A DNA stretch of 64,000 nucleotides, from NCBI RefSeq assembly GCF_001426585.1, contig NZ_LMEI01000009.1, positions 196,694 through 260,693 of the forward strand, read 5' to 3'. A model generated the notes under the pieces. The model worked only from the letters and a program-made list of their open reading frames with translations, did not search any database and was not told where the DNA came from. Of the stretch, positions 1-8,227 are shown piece by piece. Origin of the DNA: Streptomyces sp. Root431. Its GTDB lineage: Bacteria > Actinomycetota > Actinomycetes > Streptomycetales > Streptomycetaceae. How positions within the stretch are numbered: position 1 is the first letter of the stretch; each line of letters starts with the position of its first letter. The position numbers were made by a program, and so were the translations under genes.

Positions 1-389
1 GAGGCCATCGGCACCCGCGACATGGACTCGACGCCGCCGGCGAGGACGAGGTCCTCCCAGCCGGAGCGGACCTTCATCGCGGCCATGTTGACCGCTTCGA
101 GGCCGGAGGCACAGAAGCGGTTCTCCTGGACGCCGGCGACGGTGTCGGGGAGTCCGGCGGCGATGGCGGCGATCCGGGCGATGTCGGAGCCCTGGTCGCC
201 GACCGGGCCGACGACGCCGAGGACGATGTCGTCGATGGCGGCCGGGTCGAGTCCGGGGTGCCGGGCCTGGATCTCCCGGATGAGGCCGACGACGAGGTCG
301 ATCGGCTTGGTGCCGTGGAGGGAGCCGTTGGCCTTGCCGCGTCCGCGCGGGGTGCGGATCGCGTCGTACACGTACGCTTCGGTGCTCAC
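1..389 (-). CDS. Thiolase (acetyl-CoA acetyltransferase), N-terminal part
   Basis: Partial gene; the C-terminal two thirds lie beyond the window edge. The 129 visible residues start from a GTG with [16 protein letters not shown], the standard thiolase N-terminus. They include the nucleophile motif [11 protein letters not shown], with the active-site Cys near residue 93, and [12 protein letters not shown]. Thiolases cleave 3-ketoacyl-CoA to acetyl-CoA plus a shortened acyl-CoA, or run the reverse condensation. The gene lies 46 bp downstream of an acyl-CoA dehydrogenase on the same strand, so it is probably the last visible gene of a beta-oxidation-like operon. Whether it degrades or builds ketoacyl-CoA cannot be read from this part. 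Confidence 0.92.
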   Translation of the reverse strand, partial: MSTEAYVYDAIRTPRGRGKANGSLHGTKPIDLVVGLIREIQARHPGLDPAAIDDIVLGVVGPVGDQGSDIARIAAIAAGLPDTVAGVQENRFCASGLEAVNMAAMKVRSGWEDLVLAGGVESMSRVPMA

Positions 390-435
390 GTAAAGCCTTT
401 CGCGATGAGGGTGGGAGAAGACGGGCGGCGGGAGG

Positions 436-1578
436 TCAGCCGAGGAGGGAGCGGCCGATGATCTCCTTCATGATCTCGGTGGTGCCGCCGTAGATGGTCT
501 GGATCCGGCCGTCGGTGTAGGCACGGGCGACCGGGAATTCGCTCATGTAGCCGTATCCGCCGTGCAGTTGCAGGCAGCGGTCGGCGACCCGCTTCTGGAG
601 TTCGGTCGCCCACCACTTGGCCATGGAGGCGTGGACGGCGTCCAGAGCGCCGCTCGCGTGCTCCTCGATGCAGCGGTCGACGAAGGTCCGCGTCACGGCG
701 CACTCGGTGGCCATCTCGGCGATCTCGAAGCGGACGTGCTGGAGCCTGGCGAGCGGACGGCCGAAGGCCTCGCGCTCCTTGACGTACCGGGTGGTGAGCT
801 CCAGGAGGTGTTCGGCCCCGGCGATGCCGGCGACGGCGATGGCGAGGCGCTCCTGGGCGAGGTTGGTCATCAGGTGCAGGAAGGCGCCGTTGAGCTCGCC
901 GAGCAGGTTCTCCTTGGGGACGCGGACGTCGTGGAAGAAGAGCTCGGCGGTGTCCTGGGACTTCTGGCCGATCTTGTCGAGGTTCCGGCCGCGCTCGAAG
1001 CCTTCCGCGCCGCGCTCGACGACGAGGAGGGAGAGGCCGTGCGCGCCGCCCTCCGGGGTGGTGCGGGCGACGACGATCACGAGGTCGGCGAGGATGCCGT
1101 TGGAGATGAACGTCTTGGAGCCGTTGAGGATCCAGTGGTCGCCGTGGTCCTCGGCGGTGGTGCGGATGCCCTGGAGGTCGGAGCCCGCGCCCGGTTCGGT
1201 CATGGCGATGGCGGTGACGGTCTCGCCGGAGCAGAAGCCGGGCAGCCAGCGCCGCTTCTGCTCGTCCGTGGCGAGCGAGGTGAGGTACGGGCCGATGATG
1301 TCGTTGTGCAGGCCGATGGCGAGCCCGGGGGCTCCGGCCCTGGTGAACTCCTCGGCGAGGACGGCTCCGTAGCGGAAGTCGGGGTTGCCCCCGCCGCCGT
1401 ACTCCTCGTCGACCGCGATCCCGAGCAGCCCCTGCCGGCCGGCGGCCCGCCAGGCCTCGCGGGCGACGATGCCGTCCAGCTCCCACTGCTCGTAGTAGGG
1501 CAGCACCTCCTTGGCCAGGAAGGTGCGCACGGTCGCGCGGAAGGCCTCGTGGTCGGCGGTGTAGAGCTGGCGCTTCAT
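436..1578 (-). CDS. Acyl-CoA dehydrogenase, long-chain type
   Basis: A 380-residue flavoprotein, the usual family length. It should oxidise acyl-CoA to trans-2-enoyl-CoA and pass electrons to ETF. The FAD/substrate signature [15 protein letters not shown] lies at about 124-137, and the C-terminus has [19 protein letters not shown] and [15 protein letters not shown]. In medium-chain enzymes the catalytic Glu lies in a YEGT motif; here that position is Gly (YGGT), as in long-chain and isovaleryl-type enzymes, so the base is probably an earlier glutamate. The ATG overlaps the stop of the upstream racemase gene (ATGA), implying translational coupling. A longer in-frame reading upstream is the racemase gene in another frame and was not used. 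Confidence 0.95.
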   Translation of the reverse strand: MKRQLYTADHEAFRATVRTFLAKEVLPYYEQWELDGIVAREAWRAAGRQGLLGIAVDEEYGGGGNPDFRYGAVLAEEFTRAGAPGLAIGLHNDIIGPYLTSLATDEQKRRWLPGFCSGETVTAIAMTEPGAGSDLQGIRTTAEDHGDHWILNGSKTFISNGILADLVIVVARTTPEGGAHGLSLLVVERGAEGFERGRNLDKIGQKSQDTAELFFHDVRVPKENLLGELNGAFLHLMTNLAQERLAIAVAGIAGAEHLLELTTRYVKEREAFGRPLARLQHVRFEIAEMATECAVTRTFVDRCIEEHASGALDAVHASMAKWWATELQKRVADRCLQLHGGYGYMSEFPVARAYTDGRIQTIYGGTTEIMKEIIGRSLLG

Positions 1579-2720
1579 GCTTCGGTCTCCTGTGGGTGCA
1601 GGGCGGGGACGGCCCAGTCGTGGGCTACTTCCGCGGTGTCGGCGCCGGGGAGGACGGGGCCCGAGCGGAGGGTGCCGGGGGTGACGGAGAAGCGGGGTGC
1701 CGGGGCGGGCTGGGTGAGGCCGGCGTGCTCGGTGAAGGTGCCCCGGGCGGCCAGGTGGGGGTGGCTCGGGGCCTCGCGCAGGGAGAGGACGGGGGCGACG
1801 CAGGCGTCGGTGCCCTCGAAGACGGAGGTCCACTCCTCGCGCGTACGGCTCCGGAAGCGGTCGGTGACGGCCGCGCGCAGTTCGGGCCAGCGGGCGAGGT
1901 CGCCGCGCAGGGCGGTGGCGTCCTCGATGCCGAGGAGGCGGACGAACTCCGCGTAGAACTGTCCTTCCAGGGCGCCGACCGCCATGTGTCCGCCGTCGGA
2001 GGTCTCGTAGACGCCGTAGAAGGGGCAGCCGCCGTCGAGGAGGTTGACACCCCTGCGGTCCTGCCAGCCTCCGGCCGCGAGCATGCCGTGGATCATGGTG
2101 GTGAGGTGGGCGGTGCCGTCGACGATGGCGGCGTCGACGACCTGGCCCTCGCCGTGCGCCCGCGCGTGCTGGAGGGCGGCGAGGACGCCGATGACGAGGT
2201 AGAGGGAGCCGCCCGCGTAGTCGCCGACGAGGTTGGCGGGGACGGTGGGCGGGCCGTCCGGGTCGGGGCCGATCATGCCGAGGGCGCCGGTGATCGCGAT
2301 GTAGCCGATGTCGTGGCCGGCGGTGGTGGCGAGCGGGCCGTCCTGGCCCCAGCCGGTCATCCGGCCGTAGACGAGCCGGGGATTGCGGGCGAGGCAGGGC
2401 TCGGGGCCGACGCCGAGGCGTTCGGCGACGCCGGGGCGGTAGCCCTCGATGAGGACGTCGGCGCGGGCGACGAGGTCGAGCACGGTGGCGGGGCCGTCCT
2501 CGGCCTTGAGGTCGACGAGGACGGAGCGCTTGTTGCGGTTGGTGAGGTCCCGGGCCGGGTCGATGCCGAGGCCGGCGCCGCCGGGGCGGTCGACGCGGAC
2601 GACGTCGGCGCCGAGGTCGGCCAGGAGCATGGCGGCGAAGGGGCCGGGGCCGATGCCGGCCAGTTCGACCACGCGCACCCCGGAGAGGGGACCGTTCCGG
2701 GCGGTGTGCGTCGTGCTCAT
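1575..2720 (-). CDS. Alpha-methylacyl-CoA racemase (CaiB/BaiF CoA-transferase family III)
   Basis: A 381-residue protein beginning with ATG and the racemase-type N-terminus VRVVELAGIGPGPFAAMLLADLGADVV-like block (residues about 16-40). Compared from memory with mycobacterial MCR, the catalytic His and Asp are present: H136 in AGHDIGY and D167 in VGDYAGGS. Known members epimerise 2-methylacyl-CoA so that branched chains can enter beta-oxidation; other CaiB/BaiF members transfer CoA. The acyl-CoA dehydrogenase and thiolase that follow, with a 4-nt overlap to the first, support the racemase reading. It is the first gene of the minus-strand operon and sits behind a small palindrome. Confidence 0.9.
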   Translation of the reverse strand: MSTTHTARNGPLSGVRVVELAGIGPGPFAAMLLADLGADVVRVDRPGGAGLGIDPARDLTNRNKRSVLVDLKAEDGPATVLDLVARADVLIEGYRPGVAERLGVGPEPCLARNPRLVYGRMTGWGQDGPLATTAGHDIGYIAITGALGMIGPDPDGPPTVPANLVGDYAGGSLYLVIGVLAALQHARAHGEGQVVDAAIVDGTAHLTTMIHGMLAAGGWQDRRGVNLLDGGCPFYGVYETSDGGHMAVGALEGQFYAEFVRLLGIEDATALRGDLARWPELRAAVTDRFRSRTREEWTSVFEGTDACVAPVLSLREAPSHPHLAARGTFTEHAGLTQPAPAPRFSVTPGTLRSGPVLPGADTAEVAHDWAVPALHPQETEA

Positions 2721-2735
2721 CGAGCCCCCAGGAGT

Positions 2736-2758
2736 GTGTGACACCAATGATGTAACAC
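2736..2758. promoter_or_regulatory. Imperfect palindrome, candidate operator of the racemase operon
   Basis: GTGTGACA (2736-2743) and TGTAACAC (2751-2758) form an inverted repeat with one mismatch, 15 bp upstream of the racemase start and about 140 bp before the divergent oxidoreductase gene. The position suits a repressor site. No regulator gene is adjacent, so its binder is unknown. Confidence 0.35.
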
Positions 2759-2901
2759 CGGAGATGCTAGGAACGTGTTCCACTCGGCACAAGCCCCCCG
2801 GCCGAGCAAGCGCTTGGAAATCGCCACGGCGCGGAGTTCCGCTATTCTCCGCCGACGACAACCGCGCCCGGCGGCGCGGTACGGCCGAAATGAGGGGCTG
2901 G

Positions 2902-4182
2902 ATGGAGACAGGGGCGGGCTCGGGGCGCGGAGCGGCCGGAGCGGGACCGGCGGACGGGGGCGACGCGCGCGACGCCGCTCGGCCGGGTGAGGGTGCCAGG
3001 TCGGAGGGCCGTACGCGGCCGTACGACGTGGTGCTCTTCGGGGCGACCGGCTTCGTGGGCGGGCTCACCGCCGAGTACCTGGCCGAGCACGCCCCCGCGG
3101 AGTGCCGCTGGGCGCTCGCGGGGCGCAACCGCGCCGGGCTCGCGGCCCTGCGCGAGCGGCTCGCCGCCCGGTGGCCGCACTGCGCGGAGCTGCCGCTGCT
3201 CGTCGCCGACGCCGACGACCCGGACTCGCTGCGCGCGCTCGCCGAGTCCGCCCGGGTGGTGGCGACGACCGTCGGCCCCTACGTCTGGTACGGGGAGGGC
3301 CTGGTCGCCGCCTGCGCGGAGGCCGGTACGGACTGCGTGGACCTCACCGGCGAGCCCGAGTTCGTGGACCTGATGTACGTACGGCACGACGCCCGCGCCC
3401 GCGAGACCGGGGCCCGGATCGTGCACGCCTGCGGCTTCGACTCCGTCCCGCACGACCTGGGCGCGTACTTCACCGTCCAGCAGCTCCCGGAGGACGTACC
3501 GCTCCGCGTCGACGGCTTCGTCCGGGTCGGGGCCACCTTCTCCGGCGGCACGTTCGCCTCGGCGCTGACCGCGCTCGGCCGGGGCCGGCAGGTCCTGGAG
3601 GCGGCCCGCGAACGGCGCCTGTACGCGCCGAGGTTGGTGGGACGCCGGGCCCGCGCGCCGCTGGGCGGCCCCCGGTTCAGCCGCGAGACGGGCACCTGGG
3701 CCCTGCCCCTTCCGACGCTCGACCCGCAGGTCGTGGCCCGCTCGGCCGCCGCGCTCGACCGGTACGGCCCGGACTTCCGCTACCGCCACTACGCCTCCGT
3801 GAAGACGCTCCCGATGGCCCTGGGCGGCTCGGCGGCCGTCGGCGCGGGTGCGGTCGCGGCCCAACTTTCCCCGGTCCGGCGCTGGCTGATGGAGCGTTAC
3901 CAGCCCGGGCAGGGCCCGTCGGCCGAGCGGCGCGCCCGCAGCTGGTTCTCTGTGCGGTTCGTCGGCGAGGGCGGCGGACGGCGGGTGTTCACCGAGGTGT
4001 CGGGCGGCGACCCCGGGTACGACGAGACGGCCAAGATGCTCGCCGAGTCGGCGCTCTGCCTGGCCTTCGACCCGCTGCCGAAGACCGCGGGCCAGGTGAC
4101 GACGGCGGTCGCGATGGGCGACGCGCTGATCGACCGGCTCCGCGCGGCGGGCATCCGCTTCCGGGTGGCGCACCGGGGCTGA
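2902..4182 (+). CDS. Saccharopine dehydrogenase-fold NAD(P)-dependent oxidoreductase (trans-acting enoyl reductase-like)
   Basis: About 426 residues. A poorly conserved 40-residue leader is followed by the Rossmann start YDVVLFGATGFVGGLTAEYLA (dinucleotide loop near residues 48-53) and later HACGFDSVPHDLG. This pattern and length match the actinobacterial family that includes the mycobacterial trans-acting enoyl reductase Rv2953, which reduces a double bond during phthiocerol lipid synthesis. The substrate here is unknown. I chose ATG 2902 because GAGGGG lies just upstream; ATG 2890 is also in frame. The gene is divergent from the acyl-CoA operon, which fits a role in lipid modification, but this is inference. 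Confidence 0.85.
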   Translation: METGAGSGRGAAGAGPADGGDARDAARPGEGARSEGRTRPYDVVLFGATGFVGGLTAEYLAEHAPAECRWALAGRNRAGLAALRERLAARWPHCAELPLLVADADDPDSLRALAESARVVATTVGPYVWYGEGLVAACAEAGTDCVDLTGEPEFVDLMYVRHDARARETGARIVHACGFDSVPHDLGAYFTVQQLPEDVPLRVDGFVRVGATFSGGTFASALTALGRGRQVLEAARERRLYAPRLVGRRARAPLGGPRFSRETGTWALPLPTLDPQVVARSAAALDRYGPDFRYRHYASVKTLPMALGGSAAVGAGAVAAQLSPVRRWLMERYQPGQGPSAERRARSWFSVRFVGEGGGRRVFTEVSGGDPGYDETAKMLAESALCLAFDPLPKTAGQVTTAVAMGDALIDRLRAAGIRFRVAHRG

Positions 4183-4215
4183 CCCACCGGGCGGACCGGA
4201 AGCGGGGCCGCGGAA

Positions 4216-4290
4216 CCGTACGAGGCGGGAGGGACCTCAGAGCCGTACGAGACGGGCGCGGCCTCAGAACCGTACGAGGCGGAAGGGGTG
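4216..4290. repeat. 27-bp tandem repeat across the stop codon of the VOC gene
   Basis: CCGTACGAG starts at 4216, 4243 and 4270, a spacing of exactly 27 bp. The third copy is the true 3' end of the minus-strand VOC gene (codons for RLVRF), and its stop (4264-4266) lies in the second unit. Another copy of CCTCAG, which reads as a stop on the minus strand, lies at 4235-4240. Because 27 is a multiple of three, the frame is kept through the array. Confidence 0.8.
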
Positions 4291-4635
4291 GCCGGCCGGG
4301 TCGGCGTAGACGCGCCAGGCCGGGTCGCCGCCCACTCCGTCGAGCGGGGTCGCCCCGAGCGCGAGGACGGCCTCGTCCGCGGCGGCCAGGTCCTCGACCC
4401 GTACGTCGAGGTGGAACTGCTGCTCGGGCGCACCCCAGACGGGCGGCCGGTGGTCGGCCACGTCCTGGAAGGCGAGGACCGGGCCGGCCGGCCCGCGCAG
4501 GACGGCGGATCCCTCGCCGACGGCCCACCGGGGGTCGGGGCTCTCGACCTCGCCGCCGATCAACCGCTGGTAGAACAGGGCCAGTTCCCGCGCGTCGGGG
4601 CAGTCGAGCACGACGCACCGCAGGCGCCCGATCAC
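4264..4635 (-). CDS. VOC-superfamily (glyoxalase/bleomycin-resistance fold) protein
   Basis: A 123-residue protein with the repeated beta-alpha-beta-beta-beta fold of the vicinal-oxygen-chelate family: CVVLDCPDARELALFYQRLIGGE at the start and DPAGHPFRLVRF at the end. Actinomycetes carry many such single-domain proteins, often annotated as glyoxalase-like or resistance proteins, and the substrate cannot be inferred. Metal ligands are not obvious beyond the C-terminal GHPF region. The GTG start overlaps the stop of a 44-codon membrane peptide gene (GTGA), so the two are probably co-translated. Confidence 0.85.
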   Translation of the reverse strand: MIGRLRCVVLDCPDARELALFYQRLIGGEVESPDPRWAVGEGSAVLRGPAGPVLAFQDVADHRPPVWGAPEQQFHLDVRVEDLAAADEAVLALGATPLDGVGGDPAWRVYADPAGHPFRLVRF

Positions 4636-4766
4636 GCGAGCACCCAGTCGGCGACGACGTACAGCATGGCGCAGACCCAGGCCAGGGCGAGGAGCCCGGC
4701 GGTGGCGAGGGTCAGGGTCAGGCCGCGGCCCGCCGAACGCGACGGAGCGGGAAGGGGAGTTGTCAT
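4632..4766 (-). CDS. Small single-span membrane peptide, 44 aa
   Basis: Read directly from the sequence: ATG at 4766, stop overlapping the next gene's GTG. The peptide has a basic N-terminus (PSRSAGRG) followed by one hydrophobic helix of about 23 residues (LTLATAGLLALAWVCAMLYV) and ends VADWVLA. This is N-in topology by the positive-inside rule. A G-rich stretch precedes the start. I recognise no family. The overlap with the VOC gene suggests coupled expression. It could be a real membrane anchor or a short translated leader. Confidence 0.55.
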   Translation of the reverse strand: MTTPLPAPSRSAGRGLTLTLATAGLLALAWVCAMLYVVADWVLA

Positions 4767-4815
4767 GAACCCCACCCTGCCCTTCGGAAGCGCGGCGCGG
4801 TATCCGTACGCGTAC

Positions 4816-5511
4816 TCAGGTATCCGCGAGTGCCTCCGTAAGTGCCCTGCGACAGAGGGAGTCGGCGTGCCGGGTGGTCTCGGGGATGCGGTAGCGCGGG
4901 GCGAGGTGGAGGGTGTGGGCGCAGGCGCGGTCGAGGGAGACCCGGTGCCCGACGGAGACGTAGACGGGCTTCACCCCGGCCTGGGTCCGCAGGGCCCGTC
5001 CCACCTCCTCGCCTTCGGCGAGCAGCGCGCTGAACTCGCCCCGCTCCGGGCCTGGTTGCTCGTAGGTGAAGGTGAAGGGGTTCTTGGCGACGCCGAGGGA
5101 CGGGCGGCCGGTCAGCACCCCGAGGTGGCTCGCGAGCCCGAAGCGGCGGGGGTGGGCGATGCCGTATCCGTCGCAGACGAGCAGACCGGGGTCGACGGTC
5201 AGGGCGGCGAGCGCGGCGAGCACGGTCGGGATCTCGCGGAAGGCGAGGAGCCCGGGGACGTAGGGGAAGGAGACGCGGCCGACCGCCGTGGCCTCCTCGA
5301 CCACGGCGAGGGTCCGGGCGTCGAGCACGACGGCCGCGGCGGCGACGAGATCGCGCTCGTCGTCGTAGGCCACGTCGAGCCCGGTGACGTGGCCTTCTCC
5401 GACGGCAGGCCCCGGCTCGTCGAGCACGATCCGCCCGCGCAGCTCCCGCTGGACGTCCCGTGCGGCGTCCTCGTCGGCGGGCCAGCCCGCCGGAATACCG
5501 ATGATCGTCAT
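4816..5511 (-). CDS. nfi: Endonuclease V (deoxyinosine-specific)
   Basis: A 231-residue protein with all family landmarks: GLDVAYD (D46), the wedge/active-site block FPYVPGLLAFRE (ending in E93) and VCDGYGIAHPRRFG (D114), then GVAKNPF with a conserved Lys. These correspond to the three acidic metal ligands of characterised enzymes. Endonuclease V nicks DNA one phosphodiester 3' of deoxyinosine and starts alternative excision repair; some homologues act on RNA inosine. It stands alone on the minus strand, with no visible partner gene. ATG 5511 is preferred; an in-frame GTG lies four codons upstream. Confidence 0.96.
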   Translation of the reverse strand: MTIIGIPAGWPADEDAARDVQRELRGRIVLDEPGPAVGEGHVTGLDVAYDDERDLVAAAAVVLDARTLAVVEEATAVGRVSFPYVPGLLAFREIPTVLAALAALTVDPGLLVCDGYGIAHPRRFGLASHLGVLTGRPSLGVAKNPFTFTYEQPGPERGEFSALLAEGEEVGRALRTQAGVKPVYVSVGHRVSLDRACAHTLHLAPRYRIPETTRHADSLCRRALTEALADT

Positions 5512-5593
5512 AGTGCGAGCCACCCTACGACCCCGGTTCCGAGGGCCGGAACGGCTCGGCGGCGCAGGTGGGGTGCCCGGTAACCTGGCGATC

Positions 5594-5893
5594 ATGTTCG
5601 TACTGGAATTGACCTACACCGCGCCCGTCGAGCGGGCGGACGCGCTGCTCGACGCGCACGTCGAGTGGCTGGACGCGCAGTACGCCGCCGGGGTGTTCAT
5701 CGCCTCGGGGCGGAAGAACCCGCGTGACGGCGGGGTGATCCTGGCCGCCGGGGTCGGCCGCGCGGAGATCGAGGCGATCGCGGCGGCCGACCCGTTCACG
5801 GTCGAGGGCGTGTGCGCGTACCGGATCACGGAGTTCTACGCGACCAAGACGGCCGAAGACCTCGCGGCGTACCGGGAGCAGCTGCCCTCGTAG
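5594..5893 (+). CDS. YciI-family protein
   Basis: A 99-residue single-domain protein: MFVLELTYTAPVERADALLDAHVEWLDAQYAAGVFIASG. The His of DAHVEWL and the ADPF segment match the YciI/YCII-related fold, a ferredoxin-like alpha/beta dimer whose conserved His and Asp have been proposed as catalytic. Real substrates are known for very few members. The length is normal and the ATG start gives a canonical N-terminus. It is divergent from nfi with about 80 bp between starts, so the two may share a control region. Confidence 0.88.
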   Translation: MFVLELTYTAPVERADALLDAHVEWLDAQYAAGVFIASGRKNPRDGGVILAAGVGRAEIEAIAAADPFTVEGVCAYRITEFYATKTAEDLAAYREQLPS

Positions 5894-5911
5894 GCACCCT
5901 CTGGACCCTGC

Positions 5912-7039
5912 TCAGTGGCGGCCCGCGCGGGCGATCCGGCCCTTCTCGCCGGAGGCCCAGCACGAGCCGTCGTCCGTGCAGTCCACCGTGTCGTACGAGC
6001 CGGTGTCGATCGTGCGCCAGGTGCGGCCCGCGTCGGTCGTGAGGTCGGTGCCGGTCGGTCCGACGGCGAGGGCGGCCGTCCTGCTGTGCGGGAGCCAGGC
6101 GACGCCGGAGCGGTAGGCCGGCGGGGGCGTGTCCGAGGTGCGCCAGGTGCGGCCGCCGTCCGTGGTGACCGCGCCGGCCTGCGGGGACGGCTGGTCCTTG
6201 CGGTAGTCGCCGCCGACGGCGATGCCGTGCGTACGGTCGCGGAAGGCGAGGCCGAAGACGCCCCTGGCCGGGTCGCCGGCCGGGATCGGCGTGGCGGTGG
6301 CGGTCCAGGTCAGCCCCCGGTCCCCGGAGTGGAGCACGCGGGCCGTGGCGCCGCCGCCCGTCGCGAGCCACACGTCCCGGGGCCCGGACGACACCAGGCA
6401 CTGGCCGCTAGCCGCGAAGCCGGCCTCGCCGGGGAGCGCGTCCGGCATCCCGGCGCTCGGCAGCACCCGCCAGGAGCGGCCGCCGTCGCTGGTGGAGAGG
6501 ATGCGGTACTTCCCGTCGACGGGGTCGCTCATGGCGAGTCCGTGCCGCCGGTCGAAGAAGGTGACGCAGTCGTAGAAGGCGCGCGCATCGGTGTTCCGGA
6601 AGGATTCGGTCCAGGTGGCGCCGCCGTCCTCGGTGCGCAGCAGGCGCGAGGCCTCGCCCTCCCCGATGGCGAGGACGACGGCCCGGCGGGCGTCGAAGGC
6701 CTCGACGTCACGGAACTCGAGCTCCCCCGCGCCGGGCGGCGAGACGTTTCGCCAGCTCCGGCCGCCGTCGGTGGTGCGCAGGACCGTGCCCTTGGATCCG
6801 GCGGCCCAGGCGGTCCTCCGGTCGACCGCCGCGAGGCCGCGGAAGCGCGCGTCGGTGCCGGTCGGCGTCAGCTGCCAGCCGGCGGAGGCCGCGAGGGTCT
6901 CCCCGGCCTCCCCGGTGAGCCCGGCCTCCCCCGCCCGCTCGGTCTCCCGGGCGTTCGCCGGGCCCGCCAGGCTCAGAGCGAGCGCCGCCCCGATCAGCCC
7001 CACCGACATCATTCGTCTCGTCTTCCCCATGGACGTCAT
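5912..7039 (-). CDS. Secreted BNR/Asp-box repeat beta-propeller protein
   Basis: A 375-residue protein with a signal peptide (MTSMGKTRRMMSVGLIGAAL, then a small-residue region cleaved near ANA). The mature part carries six Asp-box-like repeats, such as TTDGGRSW, TEDGGATW, TSDGGRSW, SGDRGLTW, TTDGGRTW and TTDAGRTW. This is a sialidase-like or Ycf48-like propeller. No catalytic sialidase residues can be identified, so I call it a propeller protein rather than an enzyme. It probably acts outside the membrane. ATG 7039 was chosen; ATG 7030 is equally possible. Confidence 0.85.
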   Translation of the reverse strand: MTSMGKTRRMMSVGLIGAALALSLAGPANARETERAGEAGLTGEAGETLAASAGWQLTPTGTDARFRGLAAVDRRTAWAAGSKGTVLRTTDGGRSWRNVSPPGAGELEFRDVEAFDARRAVVLAIGEGEASRLLRTEDGGATWTESFRNTDARAFYDCVTFFDRRHGLAMSDPVDGKYRILSTSDGGRSWRVLPSAGMPDALPGEAGFAASGQCLVSSGPRDVWLATGGGATARVLHSGDRGLTWTATATPIPAGDPARGVFGLAFRDRTHGIAVGGDYRKDQPSPQAGAVTTDGGRTWRTSDTPPPAYRSGVAWLPHSRTAALAVGPTGTDLTTDAGRTWRTIDTGSYDTVDCTDDGSCWASGEKGRIARAGRH

Positions 7040-7115
7040 GGCGCCGGAAGCTAGTACCCCGGGGCGGTCGCCGTCCAGGGTGCGTCCCGCGCCGGGCGTT
7101 CCTAGGCTGAGTCGC

Positions 7116-7592
7116 ATGAGCGACCGTACGGGCGAGCGCGCGCCGAGCGAAGAGAAGCCGAAGCTCAAGGAGTACGAGGGTGAGGGCATCACCGTCACTT
7201 TCGAGCCACGGCGCTGTCTCCACGCGGCCGAGTGCGTCCACGGTCTGCCCGAGGTCTTCGACCTGTCGCGGCGCCCGTGGGTGCTGCCCGACGCCGCCGG
7301 GACCGGCCTGGTCGCCGAGGTGATCCGCCGCTGCCCCTCGGGGGCGCTCCAGTACCACCACCACCCGCCGGAGGCCGCCGCGCCCGAGCCCCCGGACTCC
7401 CCCACCACCGTGCGCCGCACCCCCTCCGGCCAGCTCGTCCTGCGCGGGGACCTGCTCGTGACCGGCCCGCACGGGGACCGGCACGAGACCCGGGTGATGC
7501 TGTGCGGCTGCGGAGCCTCCGCGAACCAGCCGTACTGCGATCACTCGGGCCCCTGCGCCGAACCGGACGACGACGTCCCGGAGCAGCGCTGA
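7116..7592 (+). CDS. Divergent 4Fe-4S plus CDGSH-type iron-sulfur protein
   Basis: A 158-residue protein with two Fe-S modules. The N-terminal part (about residues 22-90) has RRCLHAAECVHGLPEVF and RRCPSGALQY, the pattern of the divergent mono-cluster 4Fe-4S domain. The C-terminal part (about 100-150) is CDGSH-like: CGCGASANQPYCDHSG. The usual CDGSH ligand set ends in C-D-G-(S/A/T)-H; here the order is C-D-H-S, so the His is displaced, which may alter the 2Fe-2S site. Such proteins probably carry electrons or bind redox signals in the cytoplasm; no partner oxidoreductase is adjacent. Confidence 0.88.
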   Translation: MSDRTGERAPSEEKPKLKEYEGEGITVTFEPRRCLHAAECVHGLPEVFDLSRRPWVLPDAAGTGLVAEVIRRCPSGALQYHHHPPEAAAPEPPDSPTTVRRTPSGQLVLRGDLLVTGPHGDRHETRVMLCGCGASANQPYCDHSGPCAEPDDDVPEQR

Positions 7593-7734
7593 CGCCGGGG
7601 AGCACCCGTCGGTGACGCAGGTCACGTGGTCCCGGAGTGCACGTTCCGGCCGCGCCGCTCGTCTTGTCTGGTGTGAGGTGCCCTGGTGTCGGGGAGACGC
7701 ACAGGATGCGAAGCCCGCGCGAGAGGAGCCGGTC

Positions 7735-8151
7735 TTGTCCGCCGTCATCGAGCAGTCCGTCCAGGCACGTCTGGTCGCATCCGTACCCCGGATGGAGACG
7801 GTCCCCGCCACCCTGCGGTACGACCGCGAGGACCCGTACGCCGTGAGCATGGCCTTCCCGCCCCCGGCGACCCTGGAGGGCGTCGAGGTCTCCTGGGCCT
7901 TCGCCCGTGAGCTGCTGGTCCAGGGCGTCGAGCGCCCGGCGGGGGTCGGTGACGTCCGCCTGCGCCCGTACGGGTACGACCGCACGGTCGTCGAGTTCCA
8001 TGCCCCGGAAGGGGTGGCGATGGTGCACGTCAGGACCTCGGAGCTGCGCCGCTTCCTGGAGCGCTCGGAGCACCTGGTGCCGGCGGGGCGTGAGCACCAG
8101 TACCTGAACTGGGACCAGGACCTGATGGAGCTGCTGCGCGAGCGCCCGTAG
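7735..8151 (+). CDS. SsgA-like sporulation/cell-division regulator (SALP)
   Basis: A 138-residue protein with the SALP core: VPATLRYDREDPYAVSMAF, VSWAFARELLVQGVERPAGVGDVRLRP and FLERSEHLVPAGREHQYL. SALPs are limited to morphologically complex actinomycetes. They steer septum placement (SsgB recruits FtsZ), cell-wall remodelling and spore separation. Residues 1-20 (SAVIEQSVQARLVASVPRM) recall SsgD from memory, but I cannot assign the paralogue. The start is a TTG with a strong GAGAGGAG Shine-Dalgarno. The stop codon forms the first unit of a tandem repeat. Confidence 0.9.
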   Translation: MSAVIEQSVQARLVASVPRMETVPATLRYDREDPYAVSMAFPPPATLEGVEVSWAFARELLVQGVERPAGVGDVRLRPYGYDRTVVEFHAPEGVAMVHVRTSELRRFLERSEHLVPAGREHQYLNWDQDLMELLRERP

Positions 8152-8227
8152 ACCGAGCGCCCATGAATCGCGCGCCCTCGGTTCGAGCGCCCGTAAATCG
8201 AGCGCCCGCGGATCGAGCGCCGTAAAT
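8139..8227. repeat. 15-bp tandem repeat across the stop of the SsgA-like gene
   Basis: Six imperfect units of CGAGCGCCCGTAAAT start at 8139, 8154, 8169, 8184, 8199 and 8214. Unit 1 holds the real TAG. Unit 2 holds an in-frame TGA and unit 4 an in-frame TAA at the same place in the unit. The last unit is one base short. The gene's own last codons are part of the array. Confidence 0.85.

Noticed and set aside
562..1956. Long plus-strand frame over the acyl-CoA dehydrogenase gene
   Set aside because: It mirrors the real minus-strand gene, with a composition typical of antisense reading in high-GC DNA and no family motifs.
8139..8227. CRISPR array
   Set aside because: Units are contiguous 15-bp repeats without spacers, and no cas gene is present.
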